A stretch of 64,000 bases of DNA from Sipunculus nudus (Eukaryota > Annelida > Sipuncula > Golfingiida > Sipunculidae): the NCBI GenBank assembly GCA_026874595.1, contig CM049308.1, positions 70,344,624 to 70,408,623 on the forward strand, in the 5' to 3' direction. Shown piece by piece: positions 1-10,426 of the stretch (positions are counted from its first letter, which is position 1; each line of letters starts with the position of its first letter). The notes under the pieces are model-generated. The model made no database searches and was not told where the DNA came from. It worked only from the letters and a program-made list of their open reading frames with translations. A program made the translations under genes and the position numbers.

Positions 1-76
1 CAATCACTGTGGCCGGGCCTGTGTTTACCGAAATGGAGTTTTCATCACAAGCGAGCGTGCTACACGCTTGGACTAG
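1..76 (+). CDS. Possible 3' end of a WAP exon cut by the window edge
   Basis: Read from base 2, the frame gives NHCGRACVYRNGVF and runs to TAG at 74-76. N-x-C-G-x-x-C resembles the end of the WAP exons in this window (NGCGHHC). It could be the last exon of a gene to the left, or an internal exon with a weak donor at 57. Only the tail is visible. Confidence 0.3.
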   Translation, partial: NHCGRACVYRNGVFITSERATRLD

Positions 77-708
77 TCTTAAATCTTCGTTCCCGAAGTT
101 ATACTCTTCCTTAAATCTTCGTTCACAAAGTTTGACTAAACATGATTTATAGTCATGATTTAAAGTTATATCCCTGAAAATATTGTTCCATTAATTACCG
201 AAATATCAAGGGAATCTTTTCGATGTTTTCCAACAGTATGTTTCATATCTGTTTTCTGACTCTTCCTATCATTTAAAATTAATTTCTCGTTAATCGATGG
301 TGCATCGTCTTACCATATGTGAAAGTAACAGTTTAAAAAGACTCCGGTTAATTAAACTTACCGTGCGCGTGAGTTATAGATTAAATATCTTTGCTAATTT
401 CTTCATCACATCCATTAACGTTCCTCACAGCAGGAAGTTAAGTGAGGGCAGATGTAATGTATAGGCAATTGGCCATGGCAATTATCCCCGTTTTTTTAAT
501 ATAATAATGTGTTTGTTACAAAATCTGTTAAAATTCAAGCATGGAACATTTCCATATCATAAATTCAACAAAAGTTTTATACTGCAATACATCACATGCA
601 TGTACAGTCGTCATATTTTTTTTCTCAAAATAAGTGTTGAGAAGATGAATAAAAGAAAGAAAACAAACATGCTTATACAGTTATCTAATACGAAAATATT
701 TTATACAG
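77..708. other. No gene recognised
   Basis: AT-rich sequence. Several ATG-led short hydrophobic peptides occur (for example from about 238 and 475), but none meets a splice donor in the needed phase. Confidence 0.5.
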
Positions 709-806
709 AATGCCCACAACTCAGATGTATGGAATGTCCTGACGGTTACGTGTTTGACGACAACGGTTGTAAGACGTGTGAGTGTATCACCAGACCTTCA
801 TGCAAG
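709..806 (+). CDS. Antistasin-like module exon of a plus-strand relative
   Basis: The exon is 98 bases, phase 1-0, with acceptor TTTTATACAG and donor AAG|GTTAGC. It encodes ECPQLRCMECPDGYVFDDNGC followed by KTCEC and a terminal SCK. Layout and phases are exactly those of the antistasin exons of the minus-strand gene. No signal-peptide exon was found between 76 and 709, so upstream exons probably lie left of the window. Confidence 0.8.
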
Positions 807-1845
807 GTTAGCAGCCCCTGACTAGGTCCAGAGTCCAATTTCTTGATATTATTTAGAACATATATCAATGTTTCTAATTGGATTGCCGGAAATGTTCCTA
901 CTTGCAGAAACTTGTGTAAAATAAATGTAATGATACATATATAAAGCAGCACATTTTAAAAATAATATTATGCTTAAAAGTAGACAAAAAATATGATGTG
1001 TGAATTCCATTTTTATGCATAAAATTAAGGAGAAAGCGGGATACGCACACAAAAGGCATAATATTGTCAGATGCATATTACATTTTTCCTAATGCAACAA
1101 ATGTCTCTACTAATGGGCCATTTATTCAAAGAAAGCTGACGTGTTGCTTCATGTCTAGGGACACGCGGCTGTTTACACCAATACGCAATACCTGAATTTA
1201 TATATTTATATATATGTGTGTGTTCTGTCGAACAGTTTATTTTAAGAACTTTCATTGAAAGTCTAACCGCTGATTAAGCGTTCAGTGATGATGAATCAAA
1301 GGTCACGGTCATATTGTTTGTGTTATTTTACAAACGTGCATTGATTTATCTATAGGCGATGGAGTTCCGTGTGAGGGATGGCGGCGGTATCTCTCATAAT
1401 CACTTGTCGGTTGCAGATCCAAATTTTCAAATAAGGTTCATTATTTTCTATTTGTTGCGAACTTGGCGAGACACACTTTAAAAATACTCCAGGCAACACC
1501 ACATTCAGGATAGTATTATCGGATAACAGGGGCGGATTTAGAGGGTATTTTTCCACCTTAAATCCTGAAAGAGAATCATACAAGCTTACTAATGTAAACG
1601 GCGCTGTATTTTCCGTTTGGTGCCTTTTTTTCCTATACGTCAGCATATAAGAGACACGGATAAAGTCTACTACATTCACGGCATACCTGTTTAATGATTG
1701 GAGGATGCTGAGCGCTCCCTTTCTTTAATTTCTAAATCCTCCCCTGGTTATGGGCAGCCGGGCTTCTCCCCTCAGACAGGTTTATGACATTCAGATTGCT
1801 AGTTTAAAATTGGGTAAATGAGTGTATAAGCTTCCTACTTTGCAG

Positions 1846-1936
1846 GAAAAGGAATGCCCCGTCGGTGAGACGTGCGTAGAGACCGAAGTTCAATGCTTTA
1901 CAACACCATGTTTCCCAATCATAGAATGCAAACCAG
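1846..1936 (+). CDS. Short five-Cys module exon of the plus-strand relative
   Basis: The exon is 91 bases, phase 0-1, with acceptor CTTTGCAG and donor CCAG|GTATGC. It contains ECPVGETCVETEVQC, TTPC and IEC. It joins in frame to the antistasin exon at 709 and to the WAP exon at 3151. An LTR-like insertion begins 38 bases downstream. Confidence 0.8.
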
Positions 1937-1974
1937 GTATGCATACTACCGACATATATGTAACCTTCATATAT

Positions 1975-2754
1975 TGTTACAGGTACTCTTTTTATTATGT
2001 GACACGGGCGTTACTCCTCGTGTGGCACTCGTGTCTGGCTGCGTATTACATTCTATTTTTAATCCGTACTGGTTGAACTCTCGTTGTCAGGTTAGCCTTG
2101 GTTTTTCACGCCTGGCCGAGGTCACGTGATGAGCCTGGTATGTGGAGATACCCACAGCGCTGTTTTACTGGAGTATTCCTGAAACGCGTGTTTACTGTGT
2201 TGTGTGGGATCCTTAGGACTGTTCGAGAAGTGGAAAATTCTCGGCTTGGGGTGTGAAGGTATATAAAGGGGTTGTGTTTAAGCAGGGGGCAGAGAGAGCA
2301 GAGCAGATTACTGCGGAAGCAGAAGTGCTGTCAGTTTCAAGGACCTTATCCGACGAATGCGGCATTTATAGATTTTCAAAGACTTTCTCCTGGATTTTAT
2401 GCATTTGGACTTCAGTTTACTTTCTGGGTTGTTGCAAGAACTTTACACTGGACTGTTATTCTCCGAGAGTATACATTTAAAGAACTTATCGTGGTGACGG
2501 TGTTGGTTTCCAGGGTCCAGGTACTGTGCACATTTACTGTATAACTGTATTGATTTAGAGTATTGTATTGTTAGGGTTGTTTTAAGAATAAATTATAGTT
2601 ATTTGTTAACAAAAAAAACCACTGACCTCTTTATTCATTCCCTTAGACATTTCACGCTGCCTAGTGTTACAGAGTCTGATTTTTTTTTAATCTCCGTTAC
2701 AGAATTTGTGTTCATCACGCAATACGTGATCTGTTTATATTAGGTTCCGTAACA
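1975..2754 (+). mobile_element. Solo-LTR-like element in an intron
   Basis: A 780-base block starts TGTTACAGG and ends CCGTAACA, giving short terminal inverted repeats. ATAT (1971-1974) is repeated directly after it (2755-2758) as a likely target-site duplication. Inside are TATAAA at 2262-2267 and AATAAA at 2587-2592 in the order expected of an LTR. Its 3' part recurs at 18.1-19.2 kb and 32.2-32.3 kb. No retrotransposon coding region is attached. Confidence 0.65.
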
Positions 2755-3150
2755 ATATCCACATTATAATGCACACTATTTGCTCCTGTTTACTTTGATT
2801 ATATTATTGGCACACATTAATCATACTGACGATGTCTGTAATTTCTTACTTTACCATTATTAATATTTCCATTTTAACGTTAATGGAGAATCAATACAGA
2901 TTATATGGGCATACATTATTTTATACATACTTTTTAATGGAAAAAATCAACTCTGTAACTACTCAATATGTTGCTTGATATTTGACACACATATTGCTTC
3001 AACATAGTTCAGAAAATACCAGGGGCCTGAATTTAATAACAAGATTATATGCACTAAAATATGCACTTTAAAAGAGACTAAAGGGGTGTCGATAAAAAAA
3101 TGTAAATGCAGTGGTTGAGATGGGAGATATCCATTTGGTTTTATTTGTAG

Positions 3151-3285
3151 ACAAAGTATGTCCAGCGCTTCCACCTGACACCATTGGAATATGTGTTGAG
3201 GCCTGTGGCAGTGACAGCGACTGTGCAGAAGGAGAAAAGTGCTGCTCTAACGGCTGTGGCCACCACTGTATGACAGCTGTGGACC
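3151..3285 (+). CDS. WAP domain exon of the plus-strand relative
   Basis: The exon is 135 bases, phase 1-1, with acceptor TTATTTGTAG and donor GACC|GTGAGT. Eight WAP cysteines are present: KVCPALPPD, CVEAC, DSDCAEGEKCCSNGCGHHC. It is the closest relative in the window of the minus-strand WAP exon at 26843-26977. Confidence 0.92.
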
Positions 3286-4632
3286 GTGAGTTTGTAGAAC
3301 CATACGAAGTAATTTAAGCAAGGTTCAAATGAGGCTCAGTATTAACACAACAGCAGGGAGAACTGTATCAGTCATTGCAATTTCATTGTCGCTTTCTGTA
3401 ACTTTTACATTTTACAGGTTACATTTTCACTTAATTTGCTTAGATTTTATATAAGCTTCTCCCGATCTCCTAGTTAACGCCTCATATGGTGCGAAAATAA
3501 CATTACATACAGTCCCGTTTTGTAAATACTCCGACCGGAAGTTCTGAATTTTACCAAGGATCGTATGTAATGTTGCTTTAATTTTGCCTTGGTAACCGTA
3601 AGAACACAACTTATTTGATATAAAACCAAAACGTTTTCTATCTCTATTTTATGGCGATCTTGGAAAATGATCAATGCTCTACACTCTTTCAAATCAAGTT
3701 AACCATCAAAAAGTACTTTTCACGATAAATATCAATTAACGTTCCAAATTCGGAAATTTGAGAATTATTGTTGAACTTCCCTGTCATACTAATTGACCAA
3801 AGCCAAAACTCCTTAGTCATGTTTTGTATTTGCTTCATAATAGGGTAAACTCAAGGACGAGATTCTCCTTAAATCACATATTACTCTTAATGTTGAACTA
3901 CAACACATCCATGTGTAATATTCCTTTGTCAGATTGAATGAATAATCTTCATATGGTCATGTTTACAAGAATCATGACTCTTATCGTCTTTCTTATTAGT
4001 TATTAGGTTTTCATAACTTATTTCTTAATTCCCACCTAAAGGAAAATAATATTGACAATGATGAATATATTTCCGTCGCAACGGTTTCGAGTAATAAAGT
4101 GGACAATAGCTCTGTTTTTCTGGTCGTTTTATCCCGCATACGAGTTTTTCCCCCAAATTTTTAAGATATTCATCTTATTAACATAGCAGGTGTATCGATA
4201 TTCTCATATTAACAAGTTTTGATATGTTCTGTTTCTATTTCCTTCAGTTATAGTACATGTTGACTTCGCCTCTCATACGTGACATGTTTCTCAGAAACAT
4301 TTACATCAGATATCTGTACTTCAAATTATATAAATGAGAGGTATTTCATACGATCATATAATTATTAAAGCACATATTCAATATTCTTTCATTAAATATC
4401 GGGTTTGTCTTCTGAATTACGTATTTTAATACATCAGAATACCGTTCTCATTTTTAAAAAAAAAGTATGCAAACAATCGTATGTCCGCAAGGTACCTGGT
4501 GCCAGTACCCTTACACCTACACAGTATATAGACTGGTAACCCACTCTTTTTTTGTCTAGGCTTATATAATTACTTTCCAACGTCTGTGGATGATTGACAA
4601 ATTAAAAACGTTATATTTTTTATTCCTTTCAG

Positions 4633-4646
4633 CCCCGAAGAAGTAA
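4633..4646 (+). CDS. Possible tiny last exon of the plus-strand relative
   Basis: A pyrimidine-rich acceptor (TTTATTCCTTTCAG) is followed in phase 1 by codons for P-P-K-K (the first shared with the WAP exon) and TAA. Phase and position fit a last exon, but a 14-base coding exon is easily found by chance. Confidence 0.3.
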
Positions 4647-6039
4647 GATGAAACCGAAACCAAAAAATAGATGACCAAAAAGAGAAAGAATCAAGAGACC
4701 CGACCAGAGCTCAGATCTTCCTTTACAAAATCTTGTGACGAACCTTCTTATTGAAAACAATTCTCTAATTTTATAGTCTGTTCCACCAGGCGGTGGCCAA
4801 CAAGTTTCGATATATTCATTATAAACCATTATATAAATATTGCTTGTCAGTTGATGAATCCATCACTCCGGTTGTTATTTCAACATAAACTTTCACAATA
4901 TACTGCAAGAATGTGTGTAATACTTCGGAAAAATTCTATTTTGTAATGTCTTGTTCATTCAAAAGGTCATAAAGAACTAGAGACAGAAGTAAATATTCAG
5001 ACTGGTACCGTAAGTATGATAAAATTCATCGCCAGCTAACAAACGGCAACCTGACAATATACCTAATTAATATTCATGAGTTTGAATCACATATTTTATT
5101 CGTAAACAGATCTACCATTGTTACCTTTTTGACAAAAGACGCGCATTTAATCATTTATTTCCTAAAACCTTTGGAAACGGACTGCAGTAATGAATCCAGT
5201 GTAAGATTTTGAGATACCCATTTGTACTTAGTATTGAGGGAACATGAACAGTTTTGGGGAAAACCGCTTTGATGACATTGCAATATCAGCAAATAAAATA
5301 AATACGAGATATCCAGTTTCCGGATATGTACTATTGTCTGTTCCATAACCTCGTGTCCATCTTTTAATTGGGTATACAAATTTTAATAAGTTACATTTCA
5401 AGGGAAAATGTTAAGTTTTGGTAGAAGATTAGATGGCTTAATTTTTAACAAAGAAAGTCATTACCTACCTAACAACTTATTTAAATATGATAAATAAGTC
5501 TTCATTTTACAACACCTCAGCCCCACTTATGACAGTCAAGGTCATAAGCAAATACAGCCTCAGTTGACAGCTGATTCTTCGATGATGTCAAATAAACACT
5601 CTAAAAAATATAACCAAATAAAAACAAAGATGGCTACTCATGCCGGGAGACATCTGACCTGTCAGATCATTGTAAAGAGTCCAACAAATTGTGAAACGCA
5701 AACTGGAGATTTATTGTAAAATTCAATTCTAAATAGCCATGTAAGGCCTTCTTTTTCTCTTTTGTTTATCTTCAAGGGGTTAGTCTCTATACCTCTATAC
5801 TAGATCATAGACTCCTCCTAAAATGTCAATTTTTTCCAATACGTTCAATACAACATTTGATATTGTGTTACACAGAGGACATACTATTCTGTGTGGTTCG
5901 TCATTTTTATAATATTACAGTTATTTATCCCCCATTTTTCTGTATGCAATAAACAAACATTTTTCTCAGCAACCTTGCAATCTAGCTTTTCTATTAACAT
6001 AATTTATTTTTATACGGATTGTGAGCTATCAATAATTGG

Positions 6040-6232
6040 TAATACGAGGTACTCTCAATGGCTCGGATGGTGGCGCTCGGTAGTCTGTAGAGGTGAAGGA
6101 AACCAGAGGACCATTAAAAAAACCTCGACCTTGGTCTCTATAACCTACTCTCATGGCAACCCCGGGTATCGAACCTGGATGACCAGCAGAGAGAGCCGAG
6201 CGTTTTTCCACTCAAGTGTTCAGGCGTCATAT
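6040..6232 (-). mobile_element. SINE-like repeat, family 1
   Basis: On the minus strand it contains GGTTCGATACCCG (complement of 6163-6175), a tRNA-type B box, within a stretch that also has GCTCGGCTCTCT. The stretch recurs at 35582-35738 with the same order of motifs. This suggests a tRNA-derived SINE; no clear A box or tail was identified. Confidence 0.45.
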
Positions 6233-7166
6233 ATTTAAATACTATAAACTTACAAATAAGCAATAGAAGATCCAATTGGCTTTTGTTTGGAGTGTGTTTT
6301 GGACAAACATTATTTTATATCTTTATTGCATATACCCCGAAGTTAATGGCGGCATTTCTACTTCCCAAAGTTTCTTGGTAAGATTCAATTGTTTCCCTGA
6401 AAGAACTCCATGGTAAACCCATTCAATACATTTATCGACCTCGTAATATATATCCTCATGAAATCAACAAGCTGTAACCACTCTATTATGAAATACTAGT
6501 CCAACTAAAAGTCTCGCTCTAAGATGGCTTCAAGTTTATCATAATTTTCTTCACTCCTACCACATATTATGAAATATAAATATAATTTTTCATAATTTAA
6601 ATATGTTATAAATTACCGAGCAGACCGGTCAGACCGTTGAAAATCATTACTTTGAATACTATAGTTGGTTCGAAAACCTAAAAGCAGTAAACACTAGTAT
6701 TTTTCAAAGTTTAACACACACACATTTCTTCTGATAGTTACTATTAGTTTGCACTGCGGATGAAAAAATATCCGCATTTCCCATGCAGAGCCCAAAGGCC
6801 AGGTCACCGAGTGCAGTTTAAATATCAATTTGGGAAAAAAACGAGTAACTCCTGAGACTTTATGCACCTTAATTACTCTCTAATTCCATTATTGAAATTG
6901 TGGTGTGATCAAAAAAGTATTTGTATCGTTTTTTTTAGATGGCTTCTGATCGTCCCTGTAAGAGGCAACAATGATAATATCATCTGACACATCTGTATAT
7001 TACAAGATGCTAGATATATTTTTATACTATTCCTGACTGATAACATTCAGTTTCTAAAGAGGCACGCAAATGAATATCCATAAATAAATCTTACGTACAC
7101 ATTCAATGTATAGAACCCTAGGGAGTGAACATACGGATAAGAAAATTTTATGACAGGTCACTTTTT

Positions 7167-10100
7167 AGCTCAGCTGACTGTAAGTCATCTGAGCTATATC
7201 CGGCCATCTGGTCGTCTGTCCGTTAACAAGGCACAAATCGTAACTGCTGGACCTGGAATCGTCATCCAGAGAGGTCCATGAAAAATCTCCTTGGAAACCT
7301 GGAATTAGGTCTCTGTTACCCATATCCTTCTAGCTATGGGGCCCCAAAGAACCCCCCAGAATAGTAAAAAATTCAAACAAAAACTTCAATATCTCATTAA
7401 CTACATCACTGATGGTCATGATTTTTGGCATACATATTGATCATGAGACGTTCCATCAGTTCCTGCAGACTGGTGGCGCCACCTGTATTTTTCGATATTT
7501 TACGATTTTTTTTCTCTATTTTTGAGACCTTTAAAAATGTGGACATCTGTTAACAGGGCATAAATCGTAAAGACTGGACCTAGAATCTTCATTCTTGACA
7601 TTCTGAGAGATCTATGAAAAGTCTCTATAAAAACCAGAAATTAGGTCTCTGTTACCCATATCCTTCGAGCTATGGGGCCCCAAAGTAACCCCCCCCCCCC
7701 CCAGAATAGTAAAAAATTTCATACAAAACTTTAATATCTCATTAACTACATCACTGATGGTCATGATTTATGGCATACATATTGATCATGAGATGTTTCA
7801 TCAGTTTCTGTAGACTGGTGACGCTACCTGTATTTTTCGATTTTTTTACGATTCTTTTCTCTATTTTTGAGACCTTTAAAAATGTGGACAACTGTTAACA
7901 GGGCACAAATCGTAAAGACTGGACCTAGAATCTTCATTCTTGACATTCTGAGAGACCTATGAAAAGTCTCTATAGAAACCAGAAATTAGGTCTCTGTTAC
8001 CCATATCCTTCGAGCTATGGGGCCCCAAAGTAACCCCCCCCCCCCAGAATAGTAAAAAATATCATACAAAACTTTTATATCTCATTAACTACATCACTGA
8101 TGGTCATGATTTATGGCATACATATTGATCATGAGATGTTTCATCAGTTTCTGTAGACTGGTGACGCTACCTGTATTTTTCGATTTTTTACGATTTTTTT
8201 CTCTATTTTTGAGACCTTTAAAAATGTGGACATCTGTTAACAGGGCACAAATCGTAAAGACTGGACCTAGAATCTTCATTCTTGACATTCTGAGAGACCT
8301 ATGAAAAGTCTCTATAGAAACCAGAAATTAGGTCTCTGTTACCCATATTCTTTGAGCTATGGGGCCCTAAAATACCCCCCCAGAATAGTGAAAAATTTCA
8401 TACAAAAACTTCAATATCTGATTAACTACATCACTGATGGTCATGATTTTTGGCATATTAATTGATCATGAGGTGTTACATCAGTTTCAGCAGACTGGTG
8501 GCGCCACCTGTATTTTTCGATATTTTACGATTTTTTTTCTCTATTTTTGAGACCTTTAAAAATGTGGACATCTGTTAACAGGGCATAAATCGTAAAGACT
8601 GGACCTAGAATCTTCATTCTTGACATTCTGAGAGACCTATGAAAAGTCTCTATAAAAACCAGAAATTAGGTCTCTGTTACCCATATCCTTCGAGCTATGG
8701 GGCCCCAAAGTAACCCCCCCCCCCCCCCAGAATAGTAAAAAATTTCATACAAAACTTTAATATCTCATTAACTACATCACTGATGGTCATGATTTATGGC
8801 ATACATATTGATCATGAGATGTTTCATCAGTTTCTGTAGACTGGTGACGCTACCTGTATTTTTCGATTTTTTACGATTTTTTTCTCTATTTTTGAGACCT
8901 TTAAAAATGTGGACATCTGTTAACAGGGCACAAATCGTAAAGACTGGACCTAGAATCTTCATTCTTGACATTCTGAGAGACCTATGAAAAGTCTCTATAG
9001 AAACCAGAAATTAGGTCTCTGTTACCCATATCCTTCGAGCTATGGGGCCCCAAAGTAACCCCCCCCCCCCCAGAATAGTAAAAAATTTCATACAAAACTT
9101 TAATATCTCATTAACTACATCACTGATGGTCATGATTTATGGCATACATATTGATCATGAGATGTTTCATCAGTTTCTGTAGACTGGTGACGCTACCTGT
9201 ATTTTTCGATTTTTTACGATTTCTTTCTCTATTTTTGAGACCTTTAAAAATGTGGACATCTGTTAACAGGGCACAAATCGTAAAGACTGGACCTAGAATC
9301 TTCATTCTTGACATTCTTAAAGAGACCTATGAAAAGTCTCCATGGAAACCAGAAATTAGGTCTCTGTTGCCCATATTCTTTGAGCTATGGGGCCCCAAAA
9401 TACCCCCCCCCCCCCCCAGAATAGTGAAAAATTTCATACAAAAACTTCAATATCTGATTAACTACATCACTGATGGTCATGATTTTTGGCATATTAATTG
9501 ATCATGAGGTGTTACATCAGTTTCAGCAGACTGGTGGCGCCACCTGTATTTTTCAAATTTTTACAATTTTTATTCTCTATTTTTTGAGATCTTGAAGGAT
9601 GTAGTTATCTGTCAACAGTGTTCAAATTGTAACTACTGGACCTAGAATCTTCATTCTTGACACACAGGGACAACCATAAAAAGTCTCGATGGAAGCCAGA
9701 AATTAGGTCTCTGTTCCCCATATCCATTAAGCTGTTTGGATCCAAAATACCCCCCCCCCCCACCCCGAAAATAATGAAAAATTTGATACAAAAACTCCAG
9801 TATCTAAATAACTACAACACTGATGCTCATGATTTTTGGCATACATATTGATCATGATGTGTTCCATCAGTTTCAGCAGACTGGGTGCGCCACCTCTATT
9901 TTATTTTCAAATTTTTACAATTATTTTTTCTATTTTTGAGACCTTTAAAGATGTAGTTATCTGTCAACAGGGTACAAATCGTAACAACTGGACCTAGACT
10001 CTTCATTCATGTCATGCAAGGAGGCCTATGAAAAGTGTTTGTGGAAACCTGAAATTAGGTCTCTTACCCATATCCTTCAAGCTATAGGACTCTGAAGTAT

Positions 10101-10426
10101 CCTTCAGAATAATGGAAAATTTGATACAAAAGTTGAAGTATCTGAACAACTAATCCAGAGACCACTATACTTCTTTACATGGATATTGACCATTAAGTGT
10201 TTTTATTAGTTTCTGCAGACTGGTGGAGCCACCTGTATTTTTTTTAAGTTTACACATTTTTTCTCTATTTTTTAGATAAATAAATACAGACACAATCTCA
10301 GCCTGTTGGTTAATCTGTTTGATGCTTCAGTTGAATGGTTACATACTAACATTCAGATGTTAAAATTTCCTTTTGCAAATCTCTTCCCGGTCAGCTGAGC
10401 GTCATGACCCATGGGTCACTTGTTCT
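7167..10426 (+). mobile_element. Element 1: hairpin-ended element with about nine 327-352 bp tandem repeats
   Basis: The 5' end (7167-7195) folds as a hairpin, AGCTCAG...CTGAGCT. The 3' end has the inverted partner GTCAGCTGAG (10390-10399) and a perfect palindrome GACCCATGGGTC (10406-10417). Between them is a tandem array whose repeats all carry GTTAAC or GTCAAC at 7222, 7549, 7894, 8236, 8574, 8919, 9262, 9611 and 9963. Each repeat contains a poly-C tract of variable length. No transposase frame is seen, so this is non-autonomous, comparable with the repeat-bearing MITE or Helentron-like elements described in bivalves. The exact class is not settled. Confidence 0.7.

Larger units (their letters stand above)
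3286..7166. other. Stretch with no gene except the possible last exon and a SINE-like copy
   Basis: AT-rich sequence. Besides the candidate last exon (4633) and the SINE-like repeat (6040-6232) I see no cysteine-rich exon or other coding signal. Confidence 0.5.

Noticed and set aside
6163-6175. Possible functional tRNA gene near the B box
   Set aside because: Only a B box is evident. No cloverleaf could be drawn, and the surrounding sequence recurs elsewhere as a dispersed repeat.
8094-9501. Repeated 63-120 aa frames beginning MAYILIMRC and the opposite-strand MSRMKI frames
   Set aside because: They recur only because the 340-base tandem unit repeats. They are low-complexity, exist on both strands, and break in diverged units, so there is no sign of selection for protein.
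7167-10426. CRISPR-like regular repeat spacing
   Set aside because: Units are 327-352 bases with similar sequence throughout and no unique spacers, in animal DNA. This is an element with internal tandem repeats.
10418-10426. Helitron CTRR terminus after the 3' palindrome
   Set aside because: The sequence after the palindrome is ACTTGTT in one copy and ACTTGCT in the other. CTTG does not satisfy CTRR, so Helitron identity is left open.
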